5,215 bases of DNA from a bacterium (GCA_030635805.1 DAOVYC010000061.1:1-5215); one strand, 5' to 3'. Shown: positions 1 through 5,215, counted from the first letter of the stretch. Notes: a model not told the origin generated them from the letters alone. Translations and numbers: made by a program.

Positions 1-1761
1 AGATTGGAAGAAGAAGCCGGTGACATGCAGGACATTGAATTTACTGTTGAAGATGGTAAGCTCTGGATTTTGCAGACACGAAACGGCTTGCGTACCGGTA
101 AGGCGATGCTGGAGATTGCGTTTGATTTTTTGGACAAAGAGATTTTGGACAAAAAGATTTTGGACAAAAAGAAAATTTTGGAAGATAAGTTTTTGAGGAG
201 AATTGATGCTGGTAAAATAAGCGAAATTCTCCATCCGGTTTTTGACCCAAAAGTTCTGAAGACGAAAAAGAGTTTCGTGAGCGGTCTTCCCGCTTCTCCC
301 GGTGCCGGTGTCGGACAAATTGTGTTTACCCCCAGTGATGCCAAAAAGTGGGTTGCTGACGGTAAAGAAGTTGTTCTTGTCCGTATCAAAACATCACAAG
401 AAGATGCCGAGGGCATGAAAGTGTCAAAGGCTATTTTGACTGCGGAGGGTGGGACTACTGCTCATGCCGCCGTGGTTGCTCGTGGTTGGGGGATACCCTG
501 TGTGGCAGGGGCGGATAAAATGGAAATTGATTATTCGTCCAAAACCATGACGGTAAATGGTAAAGTTTACAGGGAAGGTGACTGGATTTCCGTGGATGGT
601 TTTACAGGGAAGGTTTACGAAGGAAAGATTCCGGTTGTTGATCCGGAATTGACGCCTAATTTTTATAGGCTGATTGAGATTTGCAAGAAACGGGCACGAA
701 TGGAAGTTCGTGTAAATGCGGAAACGTCGGAAGATGCAAAAAAAGCGCTTGGATTTGGAGCTGAAGGGCTTGGTCTTTGCAGAACCGAAGAGATGTTTAA
801 AACAGAAGAACGTCTTAAGGTAATGCAAGCCATGATTATGGCTAATAATGACGAAGAGCGTGATGTTGCGCTGGCGAGACTTCTGGAATTTCAGCGTAAC
901 GACTTTGAAGGTATTTTTACGGCGATGAATGACTTACCAGTTACAGTTCGTTTGCTGGATCCACCTTTGCATGAATTTCTTCCCGATAAGTATGAGTTGA
1001 TAAAAAAACTTATCAACTTAAGGGCGAGTGTGTTGCTTGATGCCAGTAGTCCTGGAGCCCTTGTTCTTAGGAAAGAGGGTGACGAGATAGATGGGATTTT
1101 ACGGGAAGTGGCAAAACTTAAGGAAGAGAATCCCATGCTGGGTCATCGTGGATGCCGTTTGGGTATTACTTTTCGGGCAATTATCGAGATGCAGGTGCGG
1201 GCGATGATTGAGGCGGCACTAAATGTTCAGAAAAAGGGTATTGTGGTTAAGCTGGAGATTATGGTTCCGCTTGTCGGGGTTATAGAAGAACTTGTTTCAT
1301 CGAAGAAAACTGTTTTTGAAACCGCTAAAAAGATTTTTTCTGAGAGAGGGGAACGTTTGGATTTTCAGTTTGGAACGATGATTGAGGTTCCGAGCGCGGT
1401 GCTGATAATGAAAGAAATCGCCAAGGAAGTTAATTTTATTTCGTTTGGTACAAACGATTTGACTCAAATGGGTCTTGGAATTTCCAGAGATGATATCAGT
1501 TCCTTTTTGCCGGAATATCTTAAAAAGGGAATATGGAAACATAATCCCTTTGAAGTTCTGGACCAGAAACATATTGGTAAATTCGTTAAAATGGCGATGG
1601 AAGATGCCGGTGGGATAAAAAAGAAGGGAGTATGCGGTGAACATGGAGGTGAGCCAAGTTCGATTAAATTTTTCCATGAAGTTGACTTAGATTATGTTTC
1701 CTGTTCTCCTCTCAGGATTCCAGTGGCATGGGTTGCGGCGGCAAAAGCGACGTTAGACTAA
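1..1761 (+). CDS. ppdK: pyruvate, phosphate dikinase, 3' part (5' end outside the window)
   Basis: PPDK interconverts ATP, phosphate and pyruvate with AMP, pyrophosphate and PEP in the cytoplasm. The frame is open to the left edge (AGA precedes the TTG at 4), so the TTG is not the start. About 300 residues, most of the ATP-grasp domain, are missing. Numbered from the codon at nt 4, the visible parts are the end of the ATP site (DIEFT with D10 and E12; LQTRNG with Q24 and R26), the swivelling phosphohistidine domain (GGTTAHAAVVARG, catalytic H154), and the PEP/pyruvate barrel (GLCRTE R260, VRLLDPP R316, GTMIEVP E461, SFGTNDLTQ N484, VCGEHGG catalytic C544). Each matches a residue known from the Clostridium symbiosum enzyme (numbering from memory). 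The dikinase signature DIEFT...LQTRNG and the NYVSCSP-like end (DYVSCSPLR) favour PPDK over PEP synthase or PTS enzyme I. Two oddities are a repeated ILDKK linker (residues 43-57) and about 17 extra residues within 328-375. It ends in TAA and is followed by a strong terminator. Confidence 0.96.
   Translation, partial: RLEEEAGDMQDIEFTVEDGKLWILQTRNGLRTGKAMLEIAFDFLDKEILDKKILDKKKILEDKFLRRIDAGKISEILHPVFDPKVLKTKKSFVSGLPASPGAGVGQIVFTPSDAKKWVADGKEVVLVRIKTSQEDAEGMKVSKAILTAEGGTTAHAAVVARGWGIPCVAGADKMEIDYSSKTMTVNGKVYREGDWISVDGFTGKVYEGKIPVVDPELTPNFYRLIEICKKRARMEVRVNAETSEDAKKALGFGAEGLGLCRTEEMFKTEERLKVMQAMIMANNDEERDVALARLLEFQRNDFEGIFTAMNDLPVTVRLLDPPLHEFLPDKYELIKKLINLRASVLLDASSPGALVLRKEGDEIDGILREVAKLKEENPMLGHRGCRLGITFRAIIEMQVRAMIEAALNVQKKGIVVKLEIMVPLVGVIEELVSSKKTVFETAKKIFSERGERLDFQFGTMIEVPSAVLIMKEIAKEVNFISFGTNDLTQMGLGISRDDISSFLPEYLKKGIWKHNPFEVLDQKHIGKFVKMAMEDAGGIKKKGVCGEHGGEPSSIKFFHEVDLDYVSCSPLRIPVAWVAAAKATLD
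126..170 (+). repeat. 15-bp in-frame tandem repeat in the ppdK linker
   Basis: Two identical 15-bp units (GATTTTGGACAAAAA at 141-155 and 156-170) follow a degenerate first unit at 126-140. A partial fourth copy (AATTTTGGA) follows at 174-182. In the protein this reads LDKE-ILDKK-ILDKK-KILEDK, a charged, probably helical stretch between the ATP-grasp and phosphohistidine domains. The period is five codons, so the reading frame is preserved. Confidence 0.85.
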
Positions 1762-1783
1762 TTATAATTATCTTCGACTTTCT

Positions 1784-1811
1784 AACCCCGGTTTTTATGA
1801 CCGGGGTTTTT
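1784..1811 (+). terminator. intrinsic terminator of ppdK
   Basis: A perfect 9-bp stem, AACCCCGGT (1784-1792) with ACCGGGGTT (1800-1808), has a 7-nt loop and runs into TTTTT at 1807-1811. It begins 22 bp after the ppdK stop codon and ends just before the metK promoter, so it should separate the two transcription units. Confidence 0.92.
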
Positions 1812-1813
1812 AT

Positions 1814-1841
1814 TTGACAGTTAGACAGGGGCTGATAGACT
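1814..1841 (+). promoter_or_regulatory. probable sigma-70 type promoter for the metK leader
   Basis: A perfect -35 box TTGACA (1814-1819) is followed, after 16 bp, by TAGACT (1836-1841), which matches the TATAAT consensus at 4 of 6 positions. Transcription would start near 1848, about 16 nt before the SAM-I aptamer. That is the expected arrangement for a riboswitch leader. The -35 box starts three bases after the terminator U-tract of ppdK. The -10 box is the weaker element. Confidence 0.7.
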
Positions 1842-1849
1842 AGTATCAG
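1832..1849. repeat. 6-bp inverted repeat over the -10 box of metK
   Basis: CTGATA (1832-1837) and TATCAG (1844-1849) are perfect inverted copies separated by GACTAG. The element covers the whole proposed -10 box and probably the start point. If the start is near 1848 it would not form an RNA hairpin, so it could only act as DNA, for example as a dimeric repressor site. No regulator is identified and it may be chance. Confidence 0.4.
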
Positions 1850-1863
1850 TTCTTTCATAGATT

Positions 1864-1995
1864 GTTTATCAAGAGTGATGCAGAGGGTTCTGGCCCGTTG
1901 ATGCATCCAGCAACCTGTTTAGTTCAATAGGTCCGCCTGAGGCGGATTGCTACTATCTAAGGTGCTAATTCCAGCCCCATTGGGGAAAGATGAAC
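1864..1995 (+). promoter_or_regulatory. SAM-I (S-box) riboswitch aptamer controlling metK
   Basis: The aptamer core is recognisable base by base: TATCAAGAG at 1867-1875, AGAGGG at 1882-1887, TGGCCC at 1891-1896, TGA, GCAACC at 1910-1915, AAGGTGCTAATTCC at 1959-1972, and GAAAGATGAA at 1985-1994. P1 is GTTTATC (1864-1870) with GATGAAC (1989-1995), with one G-U pair. P2 is GATGCA (1877-1882) with TGCATC (1902-1907), plus GGG (1885-1887) with CCC (1894-1896). P3 starts with ACCT and AGGT and carries a long GC-rich tip. P4 is CCCC (1975-1978) with GGGG (1982-1985). S-box RNAs bind SAM and switch off downstream genes, so high SAM should reduce metK expression. The match to the family and to its gene target is unambiguous. 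Confidence 0.97.
1932..1946. repeat. perfect GC-rich hairpin at the tip of riboswitch P3
   Basis: TCCGCC (1932-1937) and GGCGGA (1941-1946) form a perfect 6-bp stem with loop TGA. Flanking CAAT (1925-1928) and ATTG (1946-1949, sharing the A at 1946) can extend it. It is much richer in GC than its surroundings. It lies in P3, the arm whose tip varies most in length and sequence in this RNA family. Confidence 0.75.
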
Positions 1996-2004
1996 TAGAA
2001 AAAT

Positions 2005-2028
2005 ACTTTCCTGAGGGAAAGTTTTTTT
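2005..2028 (+). terminator. riboswitch expression platform: SAM-dependent terminator
   Basis: ACTTTCC (2005-2011) pairs with GGAAAGT (2016-2022) around a TGAG loop and is followed by T at 2022-2028. The left arm can instead pair with GGGAAAG (1983-1989), which contains the 3' side of P4, the P4/P1 junction and the first base of the P1 3' strand. CTTTCCT (2006-2012) supplies the partner, giving seven pairs including one G-U. The terminator and antiterminator are therefore mutually exclusive: SAM-stabilised P1/P4 frees the left arm for termination. This is seen in sequence; the switching itself is inferred from the S-box mechanism. Confidence 0.9.
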
Positions 2029-2053
2029 AATTTAAGACTTAATTTTTTTTATC

Positions 2054-3190
2054 ATGTCTAACTATATTTTTACTTCAGAGTCGGTTACCGAAGGTCATCC
2101 GGATAAAATCTGCGATCAGATATCGGATGCGATTTTGGATGCGGTTTTGAAAGATGATCCGGAGGGAGCGTGCTGTTGTGAGGTTTTTACAACAACAGGA
2201 TTAATTATTGTAGGAGGAGAGATCACGACCAAAACGTATGTGAATATTGCAGAGATAGCACGGGGAGTTTTGAAGGATGCGGGATATACGGATTCTGCCT
2301 ATGGGATTGATTATGAGAGCTGTGGAGTGATGGTGGTGGTAGATGAACAGAGTAAGGAGATAGCGCAAGGAGAGGTAGTTTCAGAAGATCGTGAACAAGG
2401 GGCGGGGGATCAGGGAATGATGTTTGGATATGCTTGCAGAGAGACGAAGGAGTTGATGCCTTTGCCGATTACTTTGGCACACGGGTTAACGAGAAAATTG
2501 GCTTCAGTCCGAAAAGAGGGGGTTCTTGATTATCTTCGTCCGGATGGAAAGGCGCAGGTGAGTGTGGAGTATAGCAATGATGAGCCAAAGAGAGTTGAGG
2601 CGGTGGTGATGGCGGCTCAGCATAATCCAGACGCTGATTTGGAGAAATTAAGAGATGATATTAAGCGAGAAGTTATTGAGCCAATATGCGGGGAGTATAT
2701 GGACGAGAAGACAAAAATTTTTATCAATGAAACCGGTAAATTTGTGACTGGCGGACCGCAGGCGGATACCGGACTTACGGGTCGTAAGGTGATAGTAGAC
2801 ACCTATGGGGGTATGGGGCGTCATGGTGGGGGAGCTTTTTCCGGGAAGGTTCCCAACAAACAAGACAGGTCTGGAGCCTATATGGCTAGATACGTGGCCA
2901 AAAATGTTGTGGCGGCGGACTTGGCAGATAAATGTGAAATTCAATTAGCCTATGCGATAGGCGTGGCTGAACCGGTTTCTGTTCACGTTGATACTTTTGG
3001 GACAGGTAAAATTTCCGATGAGGAAATTATCGCAAGAATCAGAAAGGTCTTTGACTTAACACCGGCGGGAATTATCAAGCAACTTGATCTTAAGCGACCG
3101 ATTTATCGTTCTACCGCTACCTATGGGCATTTTGGGCGGGAGGAGTTTTCGTGGGAAAAGACAGATAAACTGGAAGAATTAAAGTCTTAA
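2054..3190 (+). CDS. metK: S-adenosylmethionine synthetase (methionine adenosyltransferase)
   Basis: MetK makes SAM from methionine and ATP in the cytoplasm and releases phosphate and pyrophosphate. The 378-residue product is full length (E. coli has 384). It starts with the conserved [13 protein letters not shown] (H15, D17). It then shows E43 (potassium ligand), [18 protein letters not shown] (D119), [38 protein letters not shown] (K265), K269 and D271, and [15 protein letters not shown] near the end. All catalytic residues known to me are kept. Unusual are V266 where most bacterial enzymes have Asp, with N268 and Q270 in the same loop, and three Cys in a row (40-42). ATG 2054 is the only sensible start, because the family N-terminus follows at once. 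No Shine-Dalgarno precedes it, only a U-rich stretch. Expression is set by the SAM-I riboswitch upstream. Confidence 0.98.
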   Translation: MSNYIFTSESVTEGHPDKICDQISDAILDAVLKDDPEGACCCEVFTTTGLIIVGGEITTKTYVNIAEIARGVLKDAGYTDSAYGIDYESCGVMVVVDEQSKEIAQGEVVSEDREQGAGDQGMMFGYACRETKELMPLPITLAHGLTRKLASVRKEGVLDYLRPDGKAQVSVEYSNDEPKRVEAVVMAAQHNPDADLEKLRDDIKREVIEPICGEYMDEKTKIFINETGKFVTGGPQADTGLTGRKVIVDTYGGMGRHGGGAFSGKVPNKQDRSGAYMARYVAKNVVAADLADKCEIQLAYAIGVAEPVSVHVDTFGTGKISDEEIIARIRKVFDLTPAGIIKQLDLKRPIYRSTATYGHFGREEFSWEKTDKLEELKS

Positions 3191-3193
3191 CTG

Positions 3194-3199
3194 TATAAT
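3194..3199 (+). promoter_or_regulatory. possible -10 box for the fructose-bisphosphatase gene
   Basis: A perfect TATAAT lies four bases after the metK stop codon. Upstream, CTGGAA (3170-3175, 18-bp spacer, inside metK) is a poor -35 box with 3 of 6 matches. A start near 3206 would leave a leader of only about 17 nt. It could make the gene partly independent of the metK riboswitch; readthrough from metK is also possible, since I see no terminator between them. Confidence 0.45.
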
Positions 3200-3222
3200 C
3201 CAGGTACTCTTTAACAATTATT

Positions 3223-4149
3223 ATGGAACCCGGACCACTTACCCTGCATGATTATCTTTATGAATCTAAGATAGAGAATGATTTGCGATATTTGATAGAT
3301 ACTATTGCCCGAATCGGGAAACAAATATCTTACCGAATTAAATCTGTGGAATTGGGAGTTACGGGAACGCAGAATGTTTTTGGAGAAGATCAGAAGACGT
3401 TGGATGTGTATACGAATGATTTAGTGAAAAATATTTTAATGAAATCCGGATTGGTTTCTATGTTGGTTTCTGAAGAAGAGGATAAAGCTATTGAGATCAG
3501 TGATGAATATTTTGGAAAATATGCCGTTTGTTTTGATCCATTAGATGGATCATCGCTTATTGATGTAAATTTTGCCATTGGTTCAATATTCTCAGTGTAT
3601 AAAGGGGATTCTGTTTTGGGCAGAACGGGAGATGAGCAGGTGGCGGCTTTGTATATAATGTATGGGCCACGGACAACGTTGGTTCTTACGGTAAAACAGG
3701 GAACGCATGAATTTATTTTGAATGACGTGGGAGAATATCATCTTTCCAGAAGGGGGGTGAAGATTGAGAAAGAGGGAAAGATTTTTGGCCCTGGAGATAT
3801 AAAGGCCTGTAGTATAAATAAAAAATATAATGAGCTGATGCGTTATTGGCTGAAGAATAAATATAAATTAAGATACTCGGGAGGAATGGTACCGGATATA
3901 AATCACGTACTCATGAAGGGGAAAGGTTTGTTTACCTATCCTTCTTCCAAGGATAATCCAAATGGAAAACTTCGTGTTCTTTTTGAGTGTCATCCGATGG
4001 CTTTACTTGTGGAACAGGCGGGAGGGAAAGCAACCGATGGAACAGGGAAGAGGATTTTGGAAATTGAAAATAAAAAACTAGATCAAAGAACTCCAATATA
4101 TGTGGGATCGGAGAAGGAGATAGAGAAGGCGGAAGAAATTATGGGATAG
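3223..4149 (+). CDS. fbp: fructose-1,6-bisphosphatase, class I
   Basis: Class I FBPase removes the 1-phosphate of fructose-1,6-bisphosphate with Mg2+, the committed step of gluconeogenesis. The 308-residue product is somewhat shorter than the usual 330-340 but covers the whole fold. It shows LTLHDYL near the N-terminus and SEEED (E84, E85; metal site). The signature FDPLDGSS follows (D105, D108, G109, S110, S111), then IDVNFAIGSIFSVY, the SINKKY asparagine, and RYSGGMVPDINHVL. GKLRVLFECHPMALLVEQAGG holds K249, R251 and metal ligand E255. Position 112 is Leu where the family usually has Asn (DGSSNID). ATG 3223 is the first start 32 bp after metK, and homology begins within ten residues; no Shine-Dalgarno is present. 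Sedoheptulose-1,7-bisphosphatase activity is possible in this family and cannot be excluded; the SINKKY and ECHPMA blocks argue against inositol monophosphatase. Confidence 0.93.
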   Translation: MEPGPLTLHDYLYESKIENDLRYLIDTIARIGKQISYRIKSVELGVTGTQNVFGEDQKTLDVYTNDLVKNILMKSGLVSMLVSEEEDKAIEISDEYFGKYAVCFDPLDGSSLIDVNFAIGSIFSVYKGDSVLGRTGDEQVAALYIMYGPRTTLVLTVKQGTHEFILNDVGEYHLSRRGVKIEKEGKIFGPGDIKACSINKKYNELMRYWLKNKYKLRYSGGMVPDINHVLMKGKGLFTYPSSKDNPNGKLRVLFECHPMALLVEQAGGKATDGTGKRILEIENKKLDQRTPIYVGSEKEIEKAEEIMG

Positions 4150-4158
4150 GTGGGATTA

Positions 4159-4220
4159 GTAAGACGCTTCCTCCTGCGTCCCGACTGTGTCGGGACTATG
4201 GCGGACACGGTAAGACGCTT
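4159..4220. repeat. 11-bp direct repeat GTAAGACGCTT, two copies
   Basis: Identical copies at 4159-4169 and 4210-4220 are 51 bp apart start to start. The flanks differ, so this is a short exact repeat around a hairpin, not a longer duplication. With two copies and no regular spacer series it is not a CRISPR array. Confidence 0.8.
4178..4196. repeat. perfect 8-bp inverted repeat, GTCCCGAC / GTCGGGAC
   Basis: GTCCCGAC (4178-4185) and GTCGGGAC (4189-4196) form a stem with a TGT loop. It is followed by TATGGC rather than a T-run, so it lacks the tail of an intrinsic terminator. It may still stabilise the 3' end of the fbp message or be a dispersed genomic palindrome. Confidence 0.75.
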
Positions 4221-4231
4221 GGGATGATAAT
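4202..4231 (+). promoter_or_regulatory. possible promoter of the holB-like gene
   Basis: CGGACA (4202-4207, 4 of 6 matches to TTGACA) and GATAAT (4226-4231, 5 of 6 to TATAAT) are 18 bp apart. An overlapping alternative -10 is TGTAAT (4233-4238). Either would give a leader of roughly 10-20 nt before ATG 4256. Both readings are weak on the -35 side. Confidence 0.35.
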
Positions 4232-4255
4232 TTGTAATCTAGCACACTAGTTAGT

Positions 4256-5167
4256 ATGTGGGATAGTATTGTGGGGCACAGTACGCAGTTAAAAAGGTTG
4301 GAGCATGATATTCGCAATAACGAAGTTGGTCATGCGTATCTTTTTGTGGGACCGGCGGAAATAGGGAAAACAGTGGTAGCGAAGGCCTTTGCTTCTTATC
4401 TTCAGTCCGGATCTCCGGAGAGATCAGAGATTACGGAAGCGATATTAAACAAAAGTCATGTTGATACTCTGATTTTTCCAAATCAGGACGGAGTATTGAA
4501 GATAAAACAAATTCGAAGAATTACCGATGCTATGTCACAATCATTTTCCAGTCCATATCATATTTGTATTATTGAAAATGTAGAAAGGATGACGACGGCG
4601 GCGGCGAATGGGGTTTTAAAAATTTTAGAAGAACCACCCATGGGAACGGTTTTTATTCTTACAACAGAGAAAGTAAACAAACTTCCTCCTACGCTTGTTT
4701 CTAGAACCAGGATGGTTCGTTTTTCTGATATTTCCCGGCAGACATTACTCCAATATTTGGAAGGATTGACAGAGATAGAATTAACAATGAAACAAATCGA
4801 GACAATGCTTTCACTTTCAGATGGAAAGATGGGACGGATTTTTCGGTTTGTTCATCAGCCAGATTATTTTGAGGAATACAGAAAGCTGTATGATGATGTT
4901 TTACAGTGCCTCCGAAGCGAGGATATTGTAACAAGATTTCGATTTATAGAAGATCTTTTGAAATCGGAGGATGTGGATAGAACTGTTTCTCTTTTCTTTC
5001 ACTCAATTTCCCACATTGTGCGGATTATGATGAAGGAGCGGGCAGAAAAGAATAATGTTTTGAAAATCAATGAGCTTTATGCCTCAATCGAAAAGGCAAG
5101 GAGATTGATATGTGATACAAACGTAAATAAGAAACTGTTGCTAGAAAATTTAATGTTGGCCCTGTAA
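4256..5167 (+). CDS. holB: DNA polymerase III delta' type clamp-loader subunit
   Basis: Delta' is the stator subunit of the clamp loader, which opens and places the beta sliding clamp on primed DNA. The 303-residue product begins with WDSIVGH...L, then HAYLFVGPAEIGKT (Walker A, G32 to T39), HICIIENVERM (residues 102-112, Walker B region) and AAANGVLKILEEPP, the hallmark of delta' and gamma/tau subunits. The sensor 1 stretch TVFILTTEKVNKLPPTLVSRTR follows; the C-terminal half is a divergent helical collar region. The Walker B region lacks a DE pair, as in delta' subunits generally, and the protein is too short for DnaX. Unusual are the absence of the four-Cys zinc module expected around residues 50-70 and a Thr (151) in place of Cys in the SRC motif. 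ATG 4256 is chosen because homology starts at residue 2; no Shine-Dalgarno is visible. The C-terminal half alone would not be recognisable. Confidence 0.85.
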   Translation: MWDSIVGHSTQLKRLEHDIRNNEVGHAYLFVGPAEIGKTVVAKAFASYLQSGSPERSEITEAILNKSHVDTLIFPNQDGVLKIKQIRRITDAMSQSFSSPYHICIIENVERMTTAAANGVLKILEEPPMGTVFILTTEKVNKLPPTLVSRTRMVRFSDISRQTLLQYLEGLTEIELTMKQIETMLSLSDGKMGRIFRFVHQPDYFEEYRKLYDDVLQCLRSEDIVTRFRFIEDLLKSEDVDRTVSLFFHSISHIVRIMMKERAEKNNVLKINELYASIEKARRLICDTNVNKKLLLENLMLAL

Positions 5168-5174
5168 GGGCTCA

Positions 5175-5192
5175 GGAACCGTAGGAACTGTA
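5175..5192 (+). repeat. two near-identical 9-mers after holB
   Basis: GGAACCGTA (5175-5183) is followed directly by GGAACTGTA (5184-5192), one mismatch, and then GGA starts a third partial copy. It lies eight bases after the holB stop codon. No function is visible. Confidence 0.5.
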
Positions 5193-5212
5193 GGATTATT
5201 GGGACATTTAAG

Positions 5213-5215
5213 ATG
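5213..5215 (+). other. possible start codon of a next gene at the window edge
   Basis: The window ends exactly in ATG, 45 bp after the holB stop codon, preceded by a non-coding AT-rich stretch. The distance and lack of a Shine-Dalgarno resemble the other starts here. One codon is not enough to call a gene. Confidence 0.25.

Larger units (their letters stand above)
4150..4255. other. non-coding gap with repeats before the holB-like gene
   Basis: No coding frame fits these 106 bp. They hold two copies of GTAAGACGCTT (4159-4169 and 4210-4220) and a perfect inverted repeat between them, and then an AT-rich stretch with a candidate promoter before the ATG at 4256. GCGTC at 4176-4180 can pair with GACGC in either direct repeat (4163-4167 or 4214-4218), so several alternative hairpins are possible. 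Confidence 0.6.

Noticed and set aside
4..6. TTG at 4 as the start of ppdK
   Set aside because: The codon before it is open in the same frame and the protein begins in the middle of the ATP-grasp domain, so the true start is upstream of the window.
424..828. 134-residue minus-strand frame inside ppdK, and the other minus-strand frames
   Set aside because: They lie opposite well-supported genes, have no recognisable domains and no start signals, and their composition is that of antisense shadow frames.
2032..2042. TTAAG A CTTAA palindrome followed by T-run as a second terminator before metK
   Set aside because: Five weak A/T-rich pairs with a one-base loop cannot form a useful hairpin; the T-run is more likely just an open ribosome-binding region.
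2209..2216. GTAGGAGGAGA inside metK as a ribosome-binding site for an internal gene
   Set aside because: It encodes the conserved VGGEITT segment of MetK, and no separate plausible reading frame follows it.
4178..4196. Inverted repeat as an intrinsic terminator of fbp
   Set aside because: The stem is good but is followed by TATGGC with no T-run, so it lacks the defining tail.
4159..4220. CRISPR-like array
   Set aside because: Only two 11-bp copies, no regular spacers and no cas genes nearby.

Overview
The window reads as an ordinary, compact bacterial housekeeping segment. All four protein genes are on the + strand: the 3' two thirds of a pyruvate, phosphate dikinase gene (ppdK), a complete S-adenosylmethionine synthetase gene (metK), a complete class I fructose-1,6-bisphosphatase gene (fbp-like), and a clamp-loader delta' type AAA+ gene (holB-like). 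The minus-strand reading frames are all shadows of these genes. I found no mobile element, CRISPR array, tRNA or rRNA, and no undescribed defence or biosynthetic system.

Layout: 1-1761 is the end of ppdK, closed by a strong intrinsic terminator at 1784-1811. A consensus-like promoter starts three bases later. It feeds a SAM-I (S-box) riboswitch at 1864-1995 with its own terminator hairpin at 2005-2028 and a visible competing antiterminator pairing. Together these control metK (2054-3190). A 32-bp gap containing a perfect TATAAT leads into the fructose-bisphosphatase gene (3223-4149). A 106-bp non-coding gap holds an 11-bp direct repeat and a perfect 8-bp inverted repeat. It is followed by the holB-like gene (4256-5167). 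The last 48 bp hold two near-identical 9-mers and end in an ATG that may begin the next gene.

How the genes fit together: ppdK and fbp are both enzymes of reversible or gluconeogenic carbon flow (pyruvate to PEP; fructose-1,6-bisphosphate to fructose-6-phosphate). metK consumes methionine and ATP to make SAM and is controlled by SAM sensing in its own leader. The holB-like gene belongs to chromosome replication and seems to be a neighbour only by position. The terminators and candidate promoters suggest several short transcription units rather than one operon.

Organism: a bacterium of moderate GC (roughly low to mid 40s percent by eye). None of the three visible starts has a Shine-Dalgarno sequence. 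The two downstream genes have TATAAT-like boxes only about 25 nt from their ATGs. The delta' subunit lacks its zinc module, and short GC-rich palindromes sit in the non-coding DNA. These traits would suit an uncultured, streamlined lineage such as the Patescibacteria (candidate phyla radiation). That assignment is an inference and cannot be proven from this window.
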